From contig PYSS01000125.1 of NCBI GenBank assembly GCA_003049465.1, positions 47,562 to 111,561 on the forward strand: a DNA stretch of 64,000 bases, written 5' to 3'. How positions within the stretch are numbered: position 1 is the stretch's first letter; each line of letters starts with the position of its first letter. The notes beneath the pieces were generated by a model that was not told where the DNA came from, searched no databases, and saw nothing but the letters and a program-made list of their open reading frames with translations. A program made the position numbers and the translations under genes. The stretch comes from Magnaporthiopsis rhizophila (taxonomy: Eukaryota; Ascomycota; Sordariomycetes; Magnaporthales; Magnaporthaceae). Below are positions 11,944-21,931 of this stretch, in pieces.

Positions 11944-14344
11944 CTGTTGTGATTCGTCGGACAACCGGCAGGCACAAGCATCGTCGGTCAATCGCCGCAT
12001 GTCGTGGCAGTACGGGCATGCACACGCGGTCGTCTGATCTCGAGAAGCACCCTGTTGCGTACCAGACTTCAGCAACGCGCAGCGGATACAGATCCGGCCC
12101 TGTTGCTCGATGAGACGTATGGCAGTGGACATCAGCCGGTTCAGCTGTTGGCCCAAGCGTGGAGAAAGAGTGCGGCTTGTGCTTTCTTCGGATATGTGCG
12201 AGCGAGAGGAGAACAAAGCCGGGAACCAGCCTCCAAACTGACAAAAGGACTTGGATATGCTTAAAGCAACCTATGTACACCGCAGTTTGTGGCTTGGCAG
12301 CCCAGCGCCGGATGTGGAGGTCTCAGATGCCAAACGGCGCCCACCGGGGCGAAAAGCGAGCGAGCTGTCTGCCAAGCGCCAAGAAGACGGAGGAAGAAAG
12401 AGAAAAGAAGGAATCCAATAACGGCCAGAGGCTAACGAACGCATGTGATGTGCAGAACTCTCGAGCCCACCTGCCAAATGGTCTCGAATTGCTGGATCGG
12501 CAACGTTCCTCGAGAGAGAGACATCTCGCGACCGTCCCGGTTCCGAGGCGGGCGGCGCCTTTCCGTTCGCAGACAAACCACCAGATGCCATCACGCACAC
12601 AGCAGCCAAGGGGTCCATGCGCTGAAACGGTCGCGCAAGGGCCGGCCTCGCGACCGCCCCGCGCTGGAGCAGAGGCTGTGCGTAACACACCAACTGTCAG
12701 AGGTCCGCCTTAACCCCTGTCTATTCCCTGGATTCAGGGGGCACGATCGATGTGGGAACTCCTCACCCTTGTCGCCGTCTGCCGGTCGCCCGTGCGCGGA
12801 GCCTCGTCGGTGAATAAGGCAGTGCAGGGTAATCACAAGACTCGCAGATCGGAAAACACAACAAACATGAGGCAATTATTCTTGTCAGACGTCGATGCAA
12901 TGCTTGCGCCTCGATCTTTTCCGCCTAGTTAGTTGTCGATATACGAGACGACGAACAAGGCTACCTAGATCTTAACCATGGCCCTCGACTGACAAATGCG
13001 GGAGATTGACAGCGTCCGCCAAGCGTGCAGATGTGGCTCCAAGTCCTCGGCCGTCGATCCAGAGTCTGGGGGAAATGAAAGGCGAGTCCCTGCCGCGCGC
13101 CGAAGAAACACCACCGAACCACGAGTTCCCTACAAGTCCAAGGATCGAGTTGTCGATCTTTTTTTCCTTATTCTCCGAAGGCACGAGTAAGCGCCATCGA
13201 TGTGCTGCAAGTCTCGGCAGGGCGGCCCTGAGCTGGTAAACAGAGCCCATGACGTTTGCGAATGCCCACTTTACTGTTTGTCGATGACTAGGCGCGTTCG
13301 TCGAGTCGTCGTACACATATAAAAGCTTAGGATATAGCTACCGGGTAGCTGATCCCGCTACAAAACTATCGCGATTTTGAACAGCCCCGAAACGCCGATC
13401 ATCTAGCTAGCCTCTTTCGAAAGCCCGGAACCAGGAGGCACCGCACGAACCACACCAAGGCAAGGGCCCTGAGGCGGCCGCTTCTCCGGGAGGACGTTGA
13501 CGTGGCGTGATCTCACGCGGGAGAAAATGAACCTTATACGCGATGCGGCCGCTGCCATCAGTATCGTAATAGGAGCTGATGCGAGGCTGAGGCGATCGAA
13601 GGCTGCCAAGCCACAGGAGAAGGGTTATGGCGGATGAGGCTCGGCGTCTTGGTGTCGAGGTTGAAGTTTCTGTCGTGGCATGGACCGAAACGGCAGCCTT
13701 AAGGAAGGACTCCAATATGCCCGATAGGCTATAGCTGTCGAAACCCGACTCGTCACCGGGCCCGTGCCTGCCATGTGTACACATCGCCATGCCTGGGGGA
13801 AGCCATGGTGTGACGCTCTCGTTCTGTGCATTCCAAACGGCATAGGAAGATCCTACAAGGGGCGGCGAAGCTTCGCTCGACAAGCTCTAAAGCTAGACTG
13901 GGAAAAAAGACGGCTGCTGTCGACGGGAGTCGAATGTGGCGTGAGTTCCTGGCTAGGTAGCTGCCGGTGGGAGTGAAATCCATGCGTCGAAAGTGCAAAT
14001 ATCACCTGTGTAGTGAGGAAACATAGAACCAGAGGACGAGAGGTGGTGGTGTTGACTCTCGGTTGCTCAAGCAGGGCATCCGAGAGGAGAAGCTCGAGGT
14101 TGTGCGCGGCTCGCGGCCAGCCCGAGACGAGACAGAAACATTGCCCAAGAGGCCTGCTAAGCCTCGAGGCACGACCAAGCACATGAATGACTGCGAATCG
14201 CCCGTGCCATCTCGGAGAGCCGCGCAAGTCGGCAACGGCGTCTCCGGAGCAAAATGTGTTTCGAACCGGACGCTGGGTCGGTTGACACTAGTTAGTGCTG
14301 GCCGCGATGACGCTCACTTATCAGCTGCATCACGATCACGATCA

Positions 14345-14345
<1 letters not shown>

Positions 14346-14379
<34 letters not shown>
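14346..14379 (+). repeat. A34 homopolymer
   Basis: A pure A run of 34, preceded by an ATCACGATCACGATCAC micro-repeat. No gene is associated. Confidence 0.9.
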
Positions 14380-14380
<1 letters not shown>

Positions 14381-15149
14381 AAGCTTCCGAAAGGACCAGG
14401 GTCACTTCGGATCAGTGCCTCTGGTGCCTAGCCTGCGCCTCTCCCGCCTCGATCTAGATTCGATCCTCGGCCTTGGGAAGACGGTGGTCAGTGACTAAAT
14501 CCTTCTAGCGCTCTTCTAGGTGGAACGGGCGGGTGCTCGCGCCAAGATCAACCGTGGTTTGATGTATATTTACAAACTTGGCTTGCTGCGCTTTGAGGCC
14601 GCCCTATGCTACGCGGAGGATCGCGTATTTAGTTCCAAGTGCAATCGCGGAAAGGGAAGTAGTCCAGCGAGCTGGCCAGGGGCTGACATCTCAAAATGCT
14701 ATGCGGACTGCCTGAAAGACTCGAGGAACACTCTCGGTTGCTGCTCGAGCGGAATAGGCAGACGAGCATATCATAATTCAGACATAAATGTTCCGAAAAG
14801 CCTCGTCTGTCATCAGAGAGGGTGGCATGCCGAGCAGAAGGCAACTCCACCAGGTCCCCAAATAAAAATGCGCGGCACGGTAGACTACCAACACCCACCA
14901 CCACCGTCAAATACCTGGAGCTTCAACGTTTTTTTTTTCGGATAATAAAAGGCGCGGGCATTCTTTTCCTGACAATTTGCGTCGGGCTGGTTGATTGGTA
15001 TTGATTGAGTGCGTGGGGTCGATTTTGGTAGGAATAACAAAGGGCGTACGGCGCGTGCTGCGCCTTGTTATTTTATTCGGAGACTGTACCCCACTCTACC
15101 ACTGATTCCATCATCGTCCCGAATCGACGTTAGGATGAGGCGTCAGGTG

Positions 15150-15350
15150 AGGGGTAAAATCCCCCTCAATTTAAGTCGATATGTGCATCATCATTTGGAA
15201 ACCGCAATGGGGTCTTATTTGCAGCTTTACGGTGATTGATTAATAGATTAGGTAAAATTAATACATATTTTATTATTTGGATATTTCAATAAATTTTGTA
15301 AAAAAAAAAAAAAAAAAAAAACTAAAACCGTAAGAAAGTATTTTCGTACG
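15150..15350. other. AT-rich patch
   Basis: About 200 bp much richer in A+T than its GC-rich surroundings, ending in an A22 run (15300-15321). It could be a remnant of a RIP-mutated repeat or an ordinary promoter-distal AT block. There is no coding potential and no clear terminal repeats. Confidence 0.4.
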
Positions 15351-15686
15351 AACCTCCGCTGAATTTTATCCCATGCTTCCGGCTAAAAAAAGGGCCTCGT
15401 ACGAAGCAAATCAAATGCCGAAACGATAGCCGGGGATTTGGACCTCCCGTGCCAGGAAGGGCCACTGCCCGTTCCTGTCTCGGAGGCTCCGGCTTCGGGA
15501 TACGGATCTCCTGCCTAGCTTCGTGCGATCTGTGGCTGCCATTCCAACAGGTTCTGTCGTTCCGTTCCGTGCCGAGAAAGGCGGATCTTGGGGTCAATCG
15601 GCCGATCGTCATCCCGCGTAAAACGGAACAGACGTTTACCCCGCCCCGTCCCGTTCCCGCGTCGGGGGACGACTCCAGCCACCCTG

Positions 15687-15694
15687 TTTATAAA
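15687..15694 (+). promoter_or_regulatory. TATA-like box upstream of oxidoreductase gene
   Basis: TTTATAAA lies about 112 bp upstream of the ATG at 15806, a plausible distance in a filamentous fungus. The transcription start was not determined. Confidence 0.35.
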
Positions 15695-15805
15695 CTACAT
15701 TGGGATCACTTTCGCCGTTTTGTAAAAGCTGGAAAATAGGAAATAGTAAATCTCTGGTTTAACATCACCATCCACTTCGCCCAGCAAACACCACAAGCAG
15801 CAAAG

Positions 15806-17216
15806 ATGGCTTCGGGCGCCACAACCATAAAATGGGGTATCATGGCCACGGGGTGGATCGCCGAGAGTACGTCTGTCCACAGCCGTCCCATCTGCTCTGC
15901 AACAATAATGAATCTGACACTTTCAAAATTCTCCTCCCCCAACAAAAGCTTTCGTCAAGGACCTCCTCACCGACCCCGCCATCCGCGGCGTGCACGACGT
16001 CCGCCACGCCGTCGCGGCCGTGGCCTCGTCCACGTCGGCCGACCGGGCCGCCGCGTTCCTGGCCAAGGTGGACGCGCCCGGCCGGGACGCGATCGCGACG
16101 TACGGGTCGTACGCGGAGCTGGTGGCGGACCCGAACGTCGACATCATCTACGTCGCGACGCCGCACAGCCACCACTTCCAAAACGCCATGCTGGCGCTGC
16201 GGGCCGGCAAGCACGTGCTGTGCGAGAAGGCCTTCACCGTCACGGCGGCCCAGGCGCGGCGGCTGGTCGACGAGGCCAGGGCCAGGCGCCTGTTCCTCAT
16301 GGAGGCCGTGTGGACGCGCTACTTCCCCATGAGCGTCAAGATCCGGCAGCTGGTTAGGGACGGGGCTATTGGCAAGGTGCACCGCGTTATCGGTTAGTTA
16401 TTTCTCATCTCTTTATTTCGTGTGTAGAGTATTTCACATGTCTCTGGCCATGATCAGCCGCTGACAACAACCCTAAAACCAAAAAAAAAAAAAAAAACAG
16501 CCGACCTGTCCATCAACAACAGCCGCCCCGACGGCAGCCTCTCCTTCTCCAACGACCACCGCATGCTCAACCCGGCCCTGGCCGGCGGCGCGATGCTGGA
16601 CCTGGGCGTCTACTCGCTCACCTGGGTCTTCCAGGCGCTGTACCACGTCCAGCCGGCCGCGGACCGCGAGGCCCCGGCCGTGATCGCCAGCGCCAGCGTG
16701 CGCCACCCGGTCACGGGCGCCGACGAGTCGACGAGCACGGTGCTGACTTTCCCGCGCGCCGGCGCCGTCGGCGTGGCGATGACGTCGCTGCGCGTCGGCT
16801 CGACCTCGGAGCCCGGCGGCTCCTTCGCCCGCAGCCCGGCCATCCGCATCCAGGGCACCGGGGGCGAGATCCAGGTGCTCGGGTACGCGTACCGGCCCGA
16901 CGGGTTCCGGGTGCTGCGGCGGGGCGGCGGCGGCGGCAGCGAAGAAAAAGAAAAAGCAGAGGAGGAGGAGCAGTTCGTGATACCGAAAGACCCGATCAGG
17001 GGCGGCTGGGGCCACGGCATGTTCTGGGAGGCGGACGAGGCGGCGCGGTGCGTGCGCGACGGCAAGCTCGAGAGCGAAGGCATGCCGCTCGACGAGAGCG
17101 TGGTCGTGATGCAGGTCATGGAGGAGGCGCTGCGCCAGGGCGGCGTCAAGTACCCGGACCTGATCACCACGGACGTCTTTGACCCGGACAGCCCGCTCAA
17201 TACGGGGAGGGGCTAG
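15806..17216 (+). CDS. Gfo/Idh/MocA-family NAD(P)-dependent oxidoreductase (dihydrodiol / D-xylose 1-dehydrogenase type)
   Basis: Three exons: 15806-15866, 15949-16392, 16501-17216; 406 aa. The N-terminus carries a Rossmann start (KWGIMATGWIAETF) split by intron 1. Next come YGSYAELV, DIIYVATPHSHH and EKAFTVTAAQA, where the family usually has EKP; the EKAFT form is typical of dihydrodiol dehydrogenase-like members. MEAVWTRYFP and the C-terminal beta-sheet domain (GGAMLDLGVYSLTW) follow. Both junctions restore conserved sequence: the second joins HRVI to ADLSINNSR across an intron ending in a long A run and CAG. The protein is a soluble NADP-dependent dehydrogenase acting on a sugar or diol. 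Trichoderma Xyd1 (D-xylose to xylonolactone) and mammalian DHDH are family examples; which substrate applies is not decidable here. A low-complexity GGGG/EKEKAEEEE insertion lies near residues 290-310. Confidence 0.93.
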
Positions 17217-18540
17217 CTCTCTGTCTGTCCGCCTGGCCGCCTGCCTGGCTGCCTGGCTACATGGCTACGTGACAGACGGGGGGGGACGGCAGCAAGGGCA
17301 TGGGCGATGGGCCGAGCGCTGATCCGAGCTACGTTCGGCTCGGTCCAAGTCTCTTCGAAGCCGTGGCCTCGATATGTCAAGCGTGCACAGTCTCAGTTCG
17401 TCAAGACACGGGCGTTCCGCCATTTCTTTTTTTTTTTTTTTTTTCTGTGCTTGTAACATCTCAGCTTATCGTCGGAGATATTTTATATAATCTCTACGGA
17501 CTTGTTGCACGAACCACCGGCGTATGCACACAAAACAACCGAGACTGCCTTGTCTTGCTCGGACGGACGACGACGGAAGGGCCAGAAGTTCCAGCGGGAA
17601 AATCGCCGCTCGTTTCCCAGAGCCCCGAGTTTCTAGGAACCGCCAAGGTTTGTTTCGTCCGACATCCGACACCATCTAGCCAACGCATGCAGACAGGCGG
17701 TGCCACCATGCCAGTGGCGGCTGACGCGCGAGAACGGTGTGCGCGTGTGTGTATAAAAGGAACTGGGTGGGCCGTTGCGCGAGCGCGAGCGCCGACGCGT
17801 CCGACGACCTCGGTTCTGGCCAGCCACGCCCGTGTGCCGACCTGTATCTCGCCTGCGTAGGTGGTCGAGAAAGTCAGCAACACGAAGCTAGCCCGAAAAA
17901 AAAAAGCAAGGGGAGTGAAATAGGTGGCCGGTTCGTCCAGAATCCTTCCGTCCGAGCGGCGGGGAAGGGCGGGCAATGGCGTTTGGGGCGCTGTTTCCTT
18001 CTGGAAGGAGAAAAGAAAGTCTAGCCGGGCTGCTTTTGTTTCGACTTGGGTATGTGTGTTGTGTTGTACACCTCTGCACCTAGCGTAGTGTAATGTGTGC
18101 TGTGCTGGCAGGAGTGAGATAATGAAGCATGTCGATCATGTGAGCAAGCAAGCCAGCGGATCAGATTCAACAAAACAAAAGACATATATTACCGCATATA
18201 TGGGTGGCGTGACGTTGAGGCTGGTAAATCGGTTGAGCGCTGGAACACCATTTTCTTTTTTTGGGTTGCGTTTAACTTTGCCTGGTCGGCCTTGTCCTGC
18301 ATCGACATGCACACGCCCAGCACGACAAACGGTCGATGGATGGCACTAACGCGCGCCAAGGACCGCTAGTCGCCAATGGTTTGGCATAGGCATATGTACG
18401 GAAAAGTCGTGTTCCGGAACGGCGCATGTACGCCCTACATATTCCTACATATTATTATACTATTATTATCTGAAGGGCACGCCACCCGCCCCCTCGTGAT
18501 ATTCACAACACCGAGACACGGCCGAACCGGCGGCACTGCA
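17217..18540. other. Intergenic region with an isolated TATA box
   Basis: No supportable gene. A T17 run lies near 17428, and a canonical TATAAAAG occurs at 17752-17759 on the plus strand without a convincing frame downstream. The 3' end is the downstream flank of the minus-strand Tc5-type gene. Confidence 0.5.
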
Positions 18541-19539
18541 CTAATGTGCGCCCTGCAGCCTCGTAAAGAATTCCGTCGTTTCCCTCTGGTGCGCCCGCGC
18601 CTTCTGCAGCGCCACAAGCGCGTCCCACTTCTTACCCAGGCTCTGGAGCAGCAGCAGGTCCTCTTTGTCCGTGTCCCTCGACGCCTGCACGAACCGTATG
18701 AGTTCTGCAAGCTTGTCGATCCCTGTGGAGAGCGCCAAGGGCGGCGGCGACAGACCTGGCGCATGGCTGGCGTCAGTGGCGGCAGAGGCGTTATTGTCGT
18801 TATTGGAGCTATTACTGCTGGCAGATGGAGCAGCCACGGCCTTCTCCACGGCGTTCCGAGCAGGCGCGTCTTCGGCGGTTTTGGTATCCATTTCCGCCTC
18901 TGCTGTTTCGTCGTCTGCATCTTCTACGTCTTCCACGTCGGATTCGCCTTCGGGTGTGGCATCAGAGCAGTTTGCCGCGTTGACATCTGCTTCTGTTGCT
19001 ACTGCTGTAGTGGCCGCATCTTCAGCAGCGGTTCCCATCACAAAGGGCTTTCCCCGCGAGTTCCTCCTCTTGAGCCCGTGTCTCTCCTTGAACATGCGCA
19101 CCCAGTTTGGGCCCAGGGTTGGCCGCGGGGTGGTGGACGGCTCGCCCTCGCGCGCCTCCTGGTGCTGCATCCATATCTCGAGGGCTTTTGCCTGCAGGAC
19201 CTCGTTCCCCGTACTCTTACTCCCTGGGGGCTGGGCCTGGTGCCACTGGTACAGCATCCTCTCGAGGGTGGGCCAGTGGCCGACGCGAGGCCTGGTGGCT
19301 TGCAGCGAGGCGTCGCCGAGCGGGACCGCATCGACGTGGGCGTAGCGGCTCGAGAGGTAGCGGGAGATGGTGTACTGGGCGATCTTCTTATCGAACTTCT
19401 TCTCGATCCAGGCCATGGTCTCCTTCTGCGAGGGGCGGCGCGGGAAGGAGGCGACCCAGCGCCGTAGCTGCTGGATCTCGGCATAGAGGAGCGCGTTGAG
19501 CACGGGACCGGTGTTTTGCTTGGCCGAGAACTTGGGCAT
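18541..19539 (-). CDS. CENP-B/Tc5-type HTH DNA-binding protein lacking a transposase domain
   Basis: Single exon, 332 aa. The first half carries two helix-turn-helix modules in the order seen in CENP-B, Abp1 and pogo/Tc5-like transposases. An N-terminal HTH (about 38-70; QKETMAWIEKKF, TISRYLSSRY) is followed by a Tc5-type DNA-binding domain (about 90-160; WPTLERMLYQWHQAQ, AKALEIWMQ, GPNWVRMFKERHGLKRRN). The DDE superfamily endonuclease domain that normally follows is absent. Instead there is an acidic linker (EGESDVEDVEDADDETAEAEMD) and a predicted helical C-terminus rich in Leu, Lys and Arg (about 275-332). The start ATG has the context CACGATGCCC. There are no inverted repeats that I can see at the gene ends. 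It may be a host gene derived from a transposase (chromatin or transcriptional factor) or a truncated copy; the clean frame favours the former. Confidence 0.85.
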   Translation of the reverse strand: MPKFSAKQNTGPVLNALLYAEIQQLRRWVASFPRRPSQKETMAWIEKKFDKKIAQYTISRYLSSRYAHVDAVPLGDASLQATRPRVGHWPTLERMLYQWHQAQPPGSKSTGNEVLQAKALEIWMQHQEAREGEPSTTPRPTLGPNWVRMFKERHGLKRRNSRGKPFVMGTAAEDAATTAVATEADVNAANCSDATPEGESDVEDVEDADDETAEAEMDTKTAEDAPARNAVEKAVAAPSASSNSSNNDNNASAATDASHAPGLSPPPLALSTGIDKLAELIRFVQASRDTDKEDLLLLQSLGKKWDALVALQKARAHQRETTEFFTRLQGAH

Positions 19540-20824
19540 CGTGACAGGAAGGAAGGGATGACGTCAAGGAGGCCTGACGCGATGGCGGCTGACGACGGGG
19601 CGATTGAGGGAGGTTGGGTGGGTTCAAGGTTCATCGCTGGGATGTTGATGTTGTTGGGGCAGAGATGGGGCGCGTTATGCCGGGCGCCCATGCATAGGAA
19701 AATATGGGGCAGGAAGCATTGTCCGGCTGGGGCTGGAGGGGTCCACGGGCTGCGTGCCGCTACAGCCACACCCTTTCGAGAACAACGAAGATCCCGAACC
19801 ATCAAGCGTCTACGCTTTTTCGGTCGCCGCGGTCCCGAAAGCATGCAACGTCATTTAGCATTGCAAACGGGCATAATGCCAGCGGAGCAGACCACAGAGT
19901 TCTGGCCGCAAAGCTCTGCCCCTTGTACCTGGGTAGGTTAACCAGGTAGGTACCAGGTATGGTATAGCTTCAGGCGGGTCTGAGCAGCAAATGCTCGACT
20001 CGCGCAAAGAAAAAGAAAAAAAGAAAAAACCCCTCCAGTTCAACGCAGCACCGGCGAGGGCGCTTTGGGACAAACGTCCTGGCCGTGGCTGGCCTGGATC
20101 TCTTGGCACGGTCATCCAGCAGGGAGCCGAGTGCAACCAGAGACAGAAAACGGGCAACCATCGTCCTGTCTTTCTGCGCACCAGGCACGTTTTTTGATCG
20201 TGCATGCAATCGACAGGTCGACTCGCACACAGTGGGAGCTCTGCTATAATATGCACTGTATCCAGAGCACCGTGTCCAGGTGGAGCCCACACCCCTCCAC
20301 TCCCTCGCCTGAGGCTGAAGCTGCCGCGGGGTTCAACAAACCCGAACGGCGTCGCCTTGGTATAACGTCAGGCTTCATATCGAGCCTGCAGACCAAGTTG
20401 CGAGAAAAAGGAGAGAGGAAGCAGTGAGAATCAAGATAAGAAAGTAAAATAAACAAAAAAAAAAAGGGCAGTAAAAAAAAAGCCGTTTAACCTTAAAGAG
20501 ATAGCTTGCAGCCAGCCACCCCTGCGAAACCTCCCACATCCCGCCATCCCAGCCTGGATACCAAACACTGCGCTAGATCAAATCGAGTAAAAAACCAGGC
20601 AAGCTCGGAGCTGGGGGGGAGTGTGCTGACAGGAAGCGAAGTACCGCTCCTACATTCGGTACTTGCTCACTGAAAGGGCGTCAGGTGTATCTGTATCCTC
20701 TCTTCAGGTGTGTTCCATCGGACCTATACAGCTCATACCCCTTAGAGACACATGTGCATGCACCGGCGCACCCTCTTCCACTACAATATGCGCCCCGCCA
20801 ACTAACCTTTGCGTCAGAGAAGCC
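19540..20824. other. Divergent intergenic region (Tc5-type gene / Trm9-like gene)
   Basis: About 1.3 kb between divergently transcribed genes, so presumably both promoters. It contains a TACC-type palindromic cluster at 19925-19965 (GTACCTGGGTAGG ... CCAGGTAGGTACC). No gene is seen. Confidence 0.5.
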
Positions 20825-21677
20825 ATGGAGCCCCCTAGCAGCAACGGCGACGAGGCTGACCGCTCTGCCGGTGCTGCTACTGCTGCTGCTACTGCCACTC
20901 CTGCTGGCGCTGCTGCTGGTGCTTCCAATCCTGCGGCTACCGCTCCTGCTGCTACTCCCGCCTGTGCCGCGGTAGCCGCACCCACTGCGTCCACAGCAGG
21001 AGCAAAAGCAGGAGCAAAAGCAGGAGCAGAAGCAGAAGCACCAGCACCGGCGCCAGACTCGTACGAAGCAACGCACGTCCACGCCGTCTACGAGGCCATT
21101 GCCCCACACTTCTCGGCCACCCGTCACCGCCCCTGGCCGCTCGTGTCGCGCTACCTGGCCGCCCAGCAGCCCGGCGCCGTCGGCTTCGACGTCGGCTGCG
21201 GCAACGGCAAGTACCTGTCCGCCCGGGACCTCGACCCCACCGCCAACGCCGCCGCCTCGGAAGATGTCCTAATGCTGGGCTGCGACCGCAGCGCCGCCCT
21301 CGTCGGCCTCGCCCGCGTCCACGCCGGTCGTCCCCGCCAGGTCCTCGTCGCCGACGGCCTGTCGCTGCCCTTCCGCCCGGGCTCGGCCGACTTTGTCCTC
21401 TGCATCGCCGTCATCCACCACCTCTCGACCCGCGACCGCCGCGTCGCCGCGGTCGGCGAGCTGCTGCGATGTCTGAGGAGAGGCGGCGGCGGCGGCGGCG
21501 GCACGGCCCTCGTCTTCGTCTGGGCCCTCGAGCAGGCGTCCAGCCGCCGCGGGTGGGACGAGGGCGGCGACCAGGACCTGCTCGTGCCTTGGGTCATGAA
21601 GGGCGACCAGGGCAGAGAGCGGAAGAAGACGAAGAAGACCAAGGAGAACATGGACAGTGCGGACGAGGGAAAAAACG

Positions 21678-21753
<76 letters not shown>

Positions 21754-21931
21754 GCCGCAAGAGCAGGCAGACGCCGATGCCGGAGCCCCCGATAGGACGT
21801 TTCACAGGTACTACCACCTGTACCGCAACGGCGAGCTGGAGGAGGACGTGGTCGCGGCCGGTGGGGTCGTGCTCGACAGCGGCTACGAGAGGGACAACTG
21901 GTGGGCTATTGCTGCGAGGAGTCCTTCCTAG
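20825..21931 (+). CDS. TRM9: Trm9-like tRNA wobble-uridine (cm5U34) carboxyl methyltransferase
   Basis: Single exon, 368 aa from the ATG at 20825. Residues 1-80 are Ala/Pro/Thr-rich and probably disordered. The SAM-dependent core begins around residue 80 (YEATHVHAVYEAIAPHFSAT, RHRPWPLVSRYL). Motif I is FDVGCGNGKY (121-130), followed by LGCDRS, LVADGLSLPFRPGSADFVL and IAVIHHLST. A DLLVPWVMK segment and the C-terminal RYYHLYRNGELEEDV are characteristic of Trm9/ALKBH8-type methyltransferases, which with Trm112 methylate carboxymethyluridine at tRNA position 34. Oddly, a GCT24-GCG repeat (21680-21754) encodes 25 alanines between the DLLVPW segment and the C-terminal motif, and there is a GGGGGGG run near 220. 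The repeat is almost pure in one codon, so it is probably young and length-variable. Confidence 0.92.
21680..21754 (+). repeat. (GCT)24 polyalanine-coding triplet repeat
   Basis: 24 consecutive GCT codons plus one GCG lie in frame inside the Trm9-like gene. The purity implies recent expansion and likely strain polymorphism. Confidence 0.95.

Larger units (their letters stand above)
10632..15805. other. Intergenic region between RING-ligase and oxidoreductase genes
   Basis: This 5.2-kb stretch has no supportable gene. It contains the RING-gene promoter, a short CATGGCGCA tandem repeat (11912-11943), an A34 run (14346-14379), an AT-rich patch with an A22 run (about 15150-15350) and a TATA-like TTTATAAA at 15687. 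A 158-codon minus-strand frame at 13407-13883 was considered and not accepted. Confidence 0.5.

Noticed and set aside
13407..13883. 158-codon minus-strand open frame
   Set aside because: Composition is almost protein-like, but there is no domain, signal peptide or splice partner; not enough to call a gene.
14240..14330. GGTTCGAA-like B box on the minus strand (possible tRNA)
   Set aside because: No A box at the right distance and no foldable acceptor stem.
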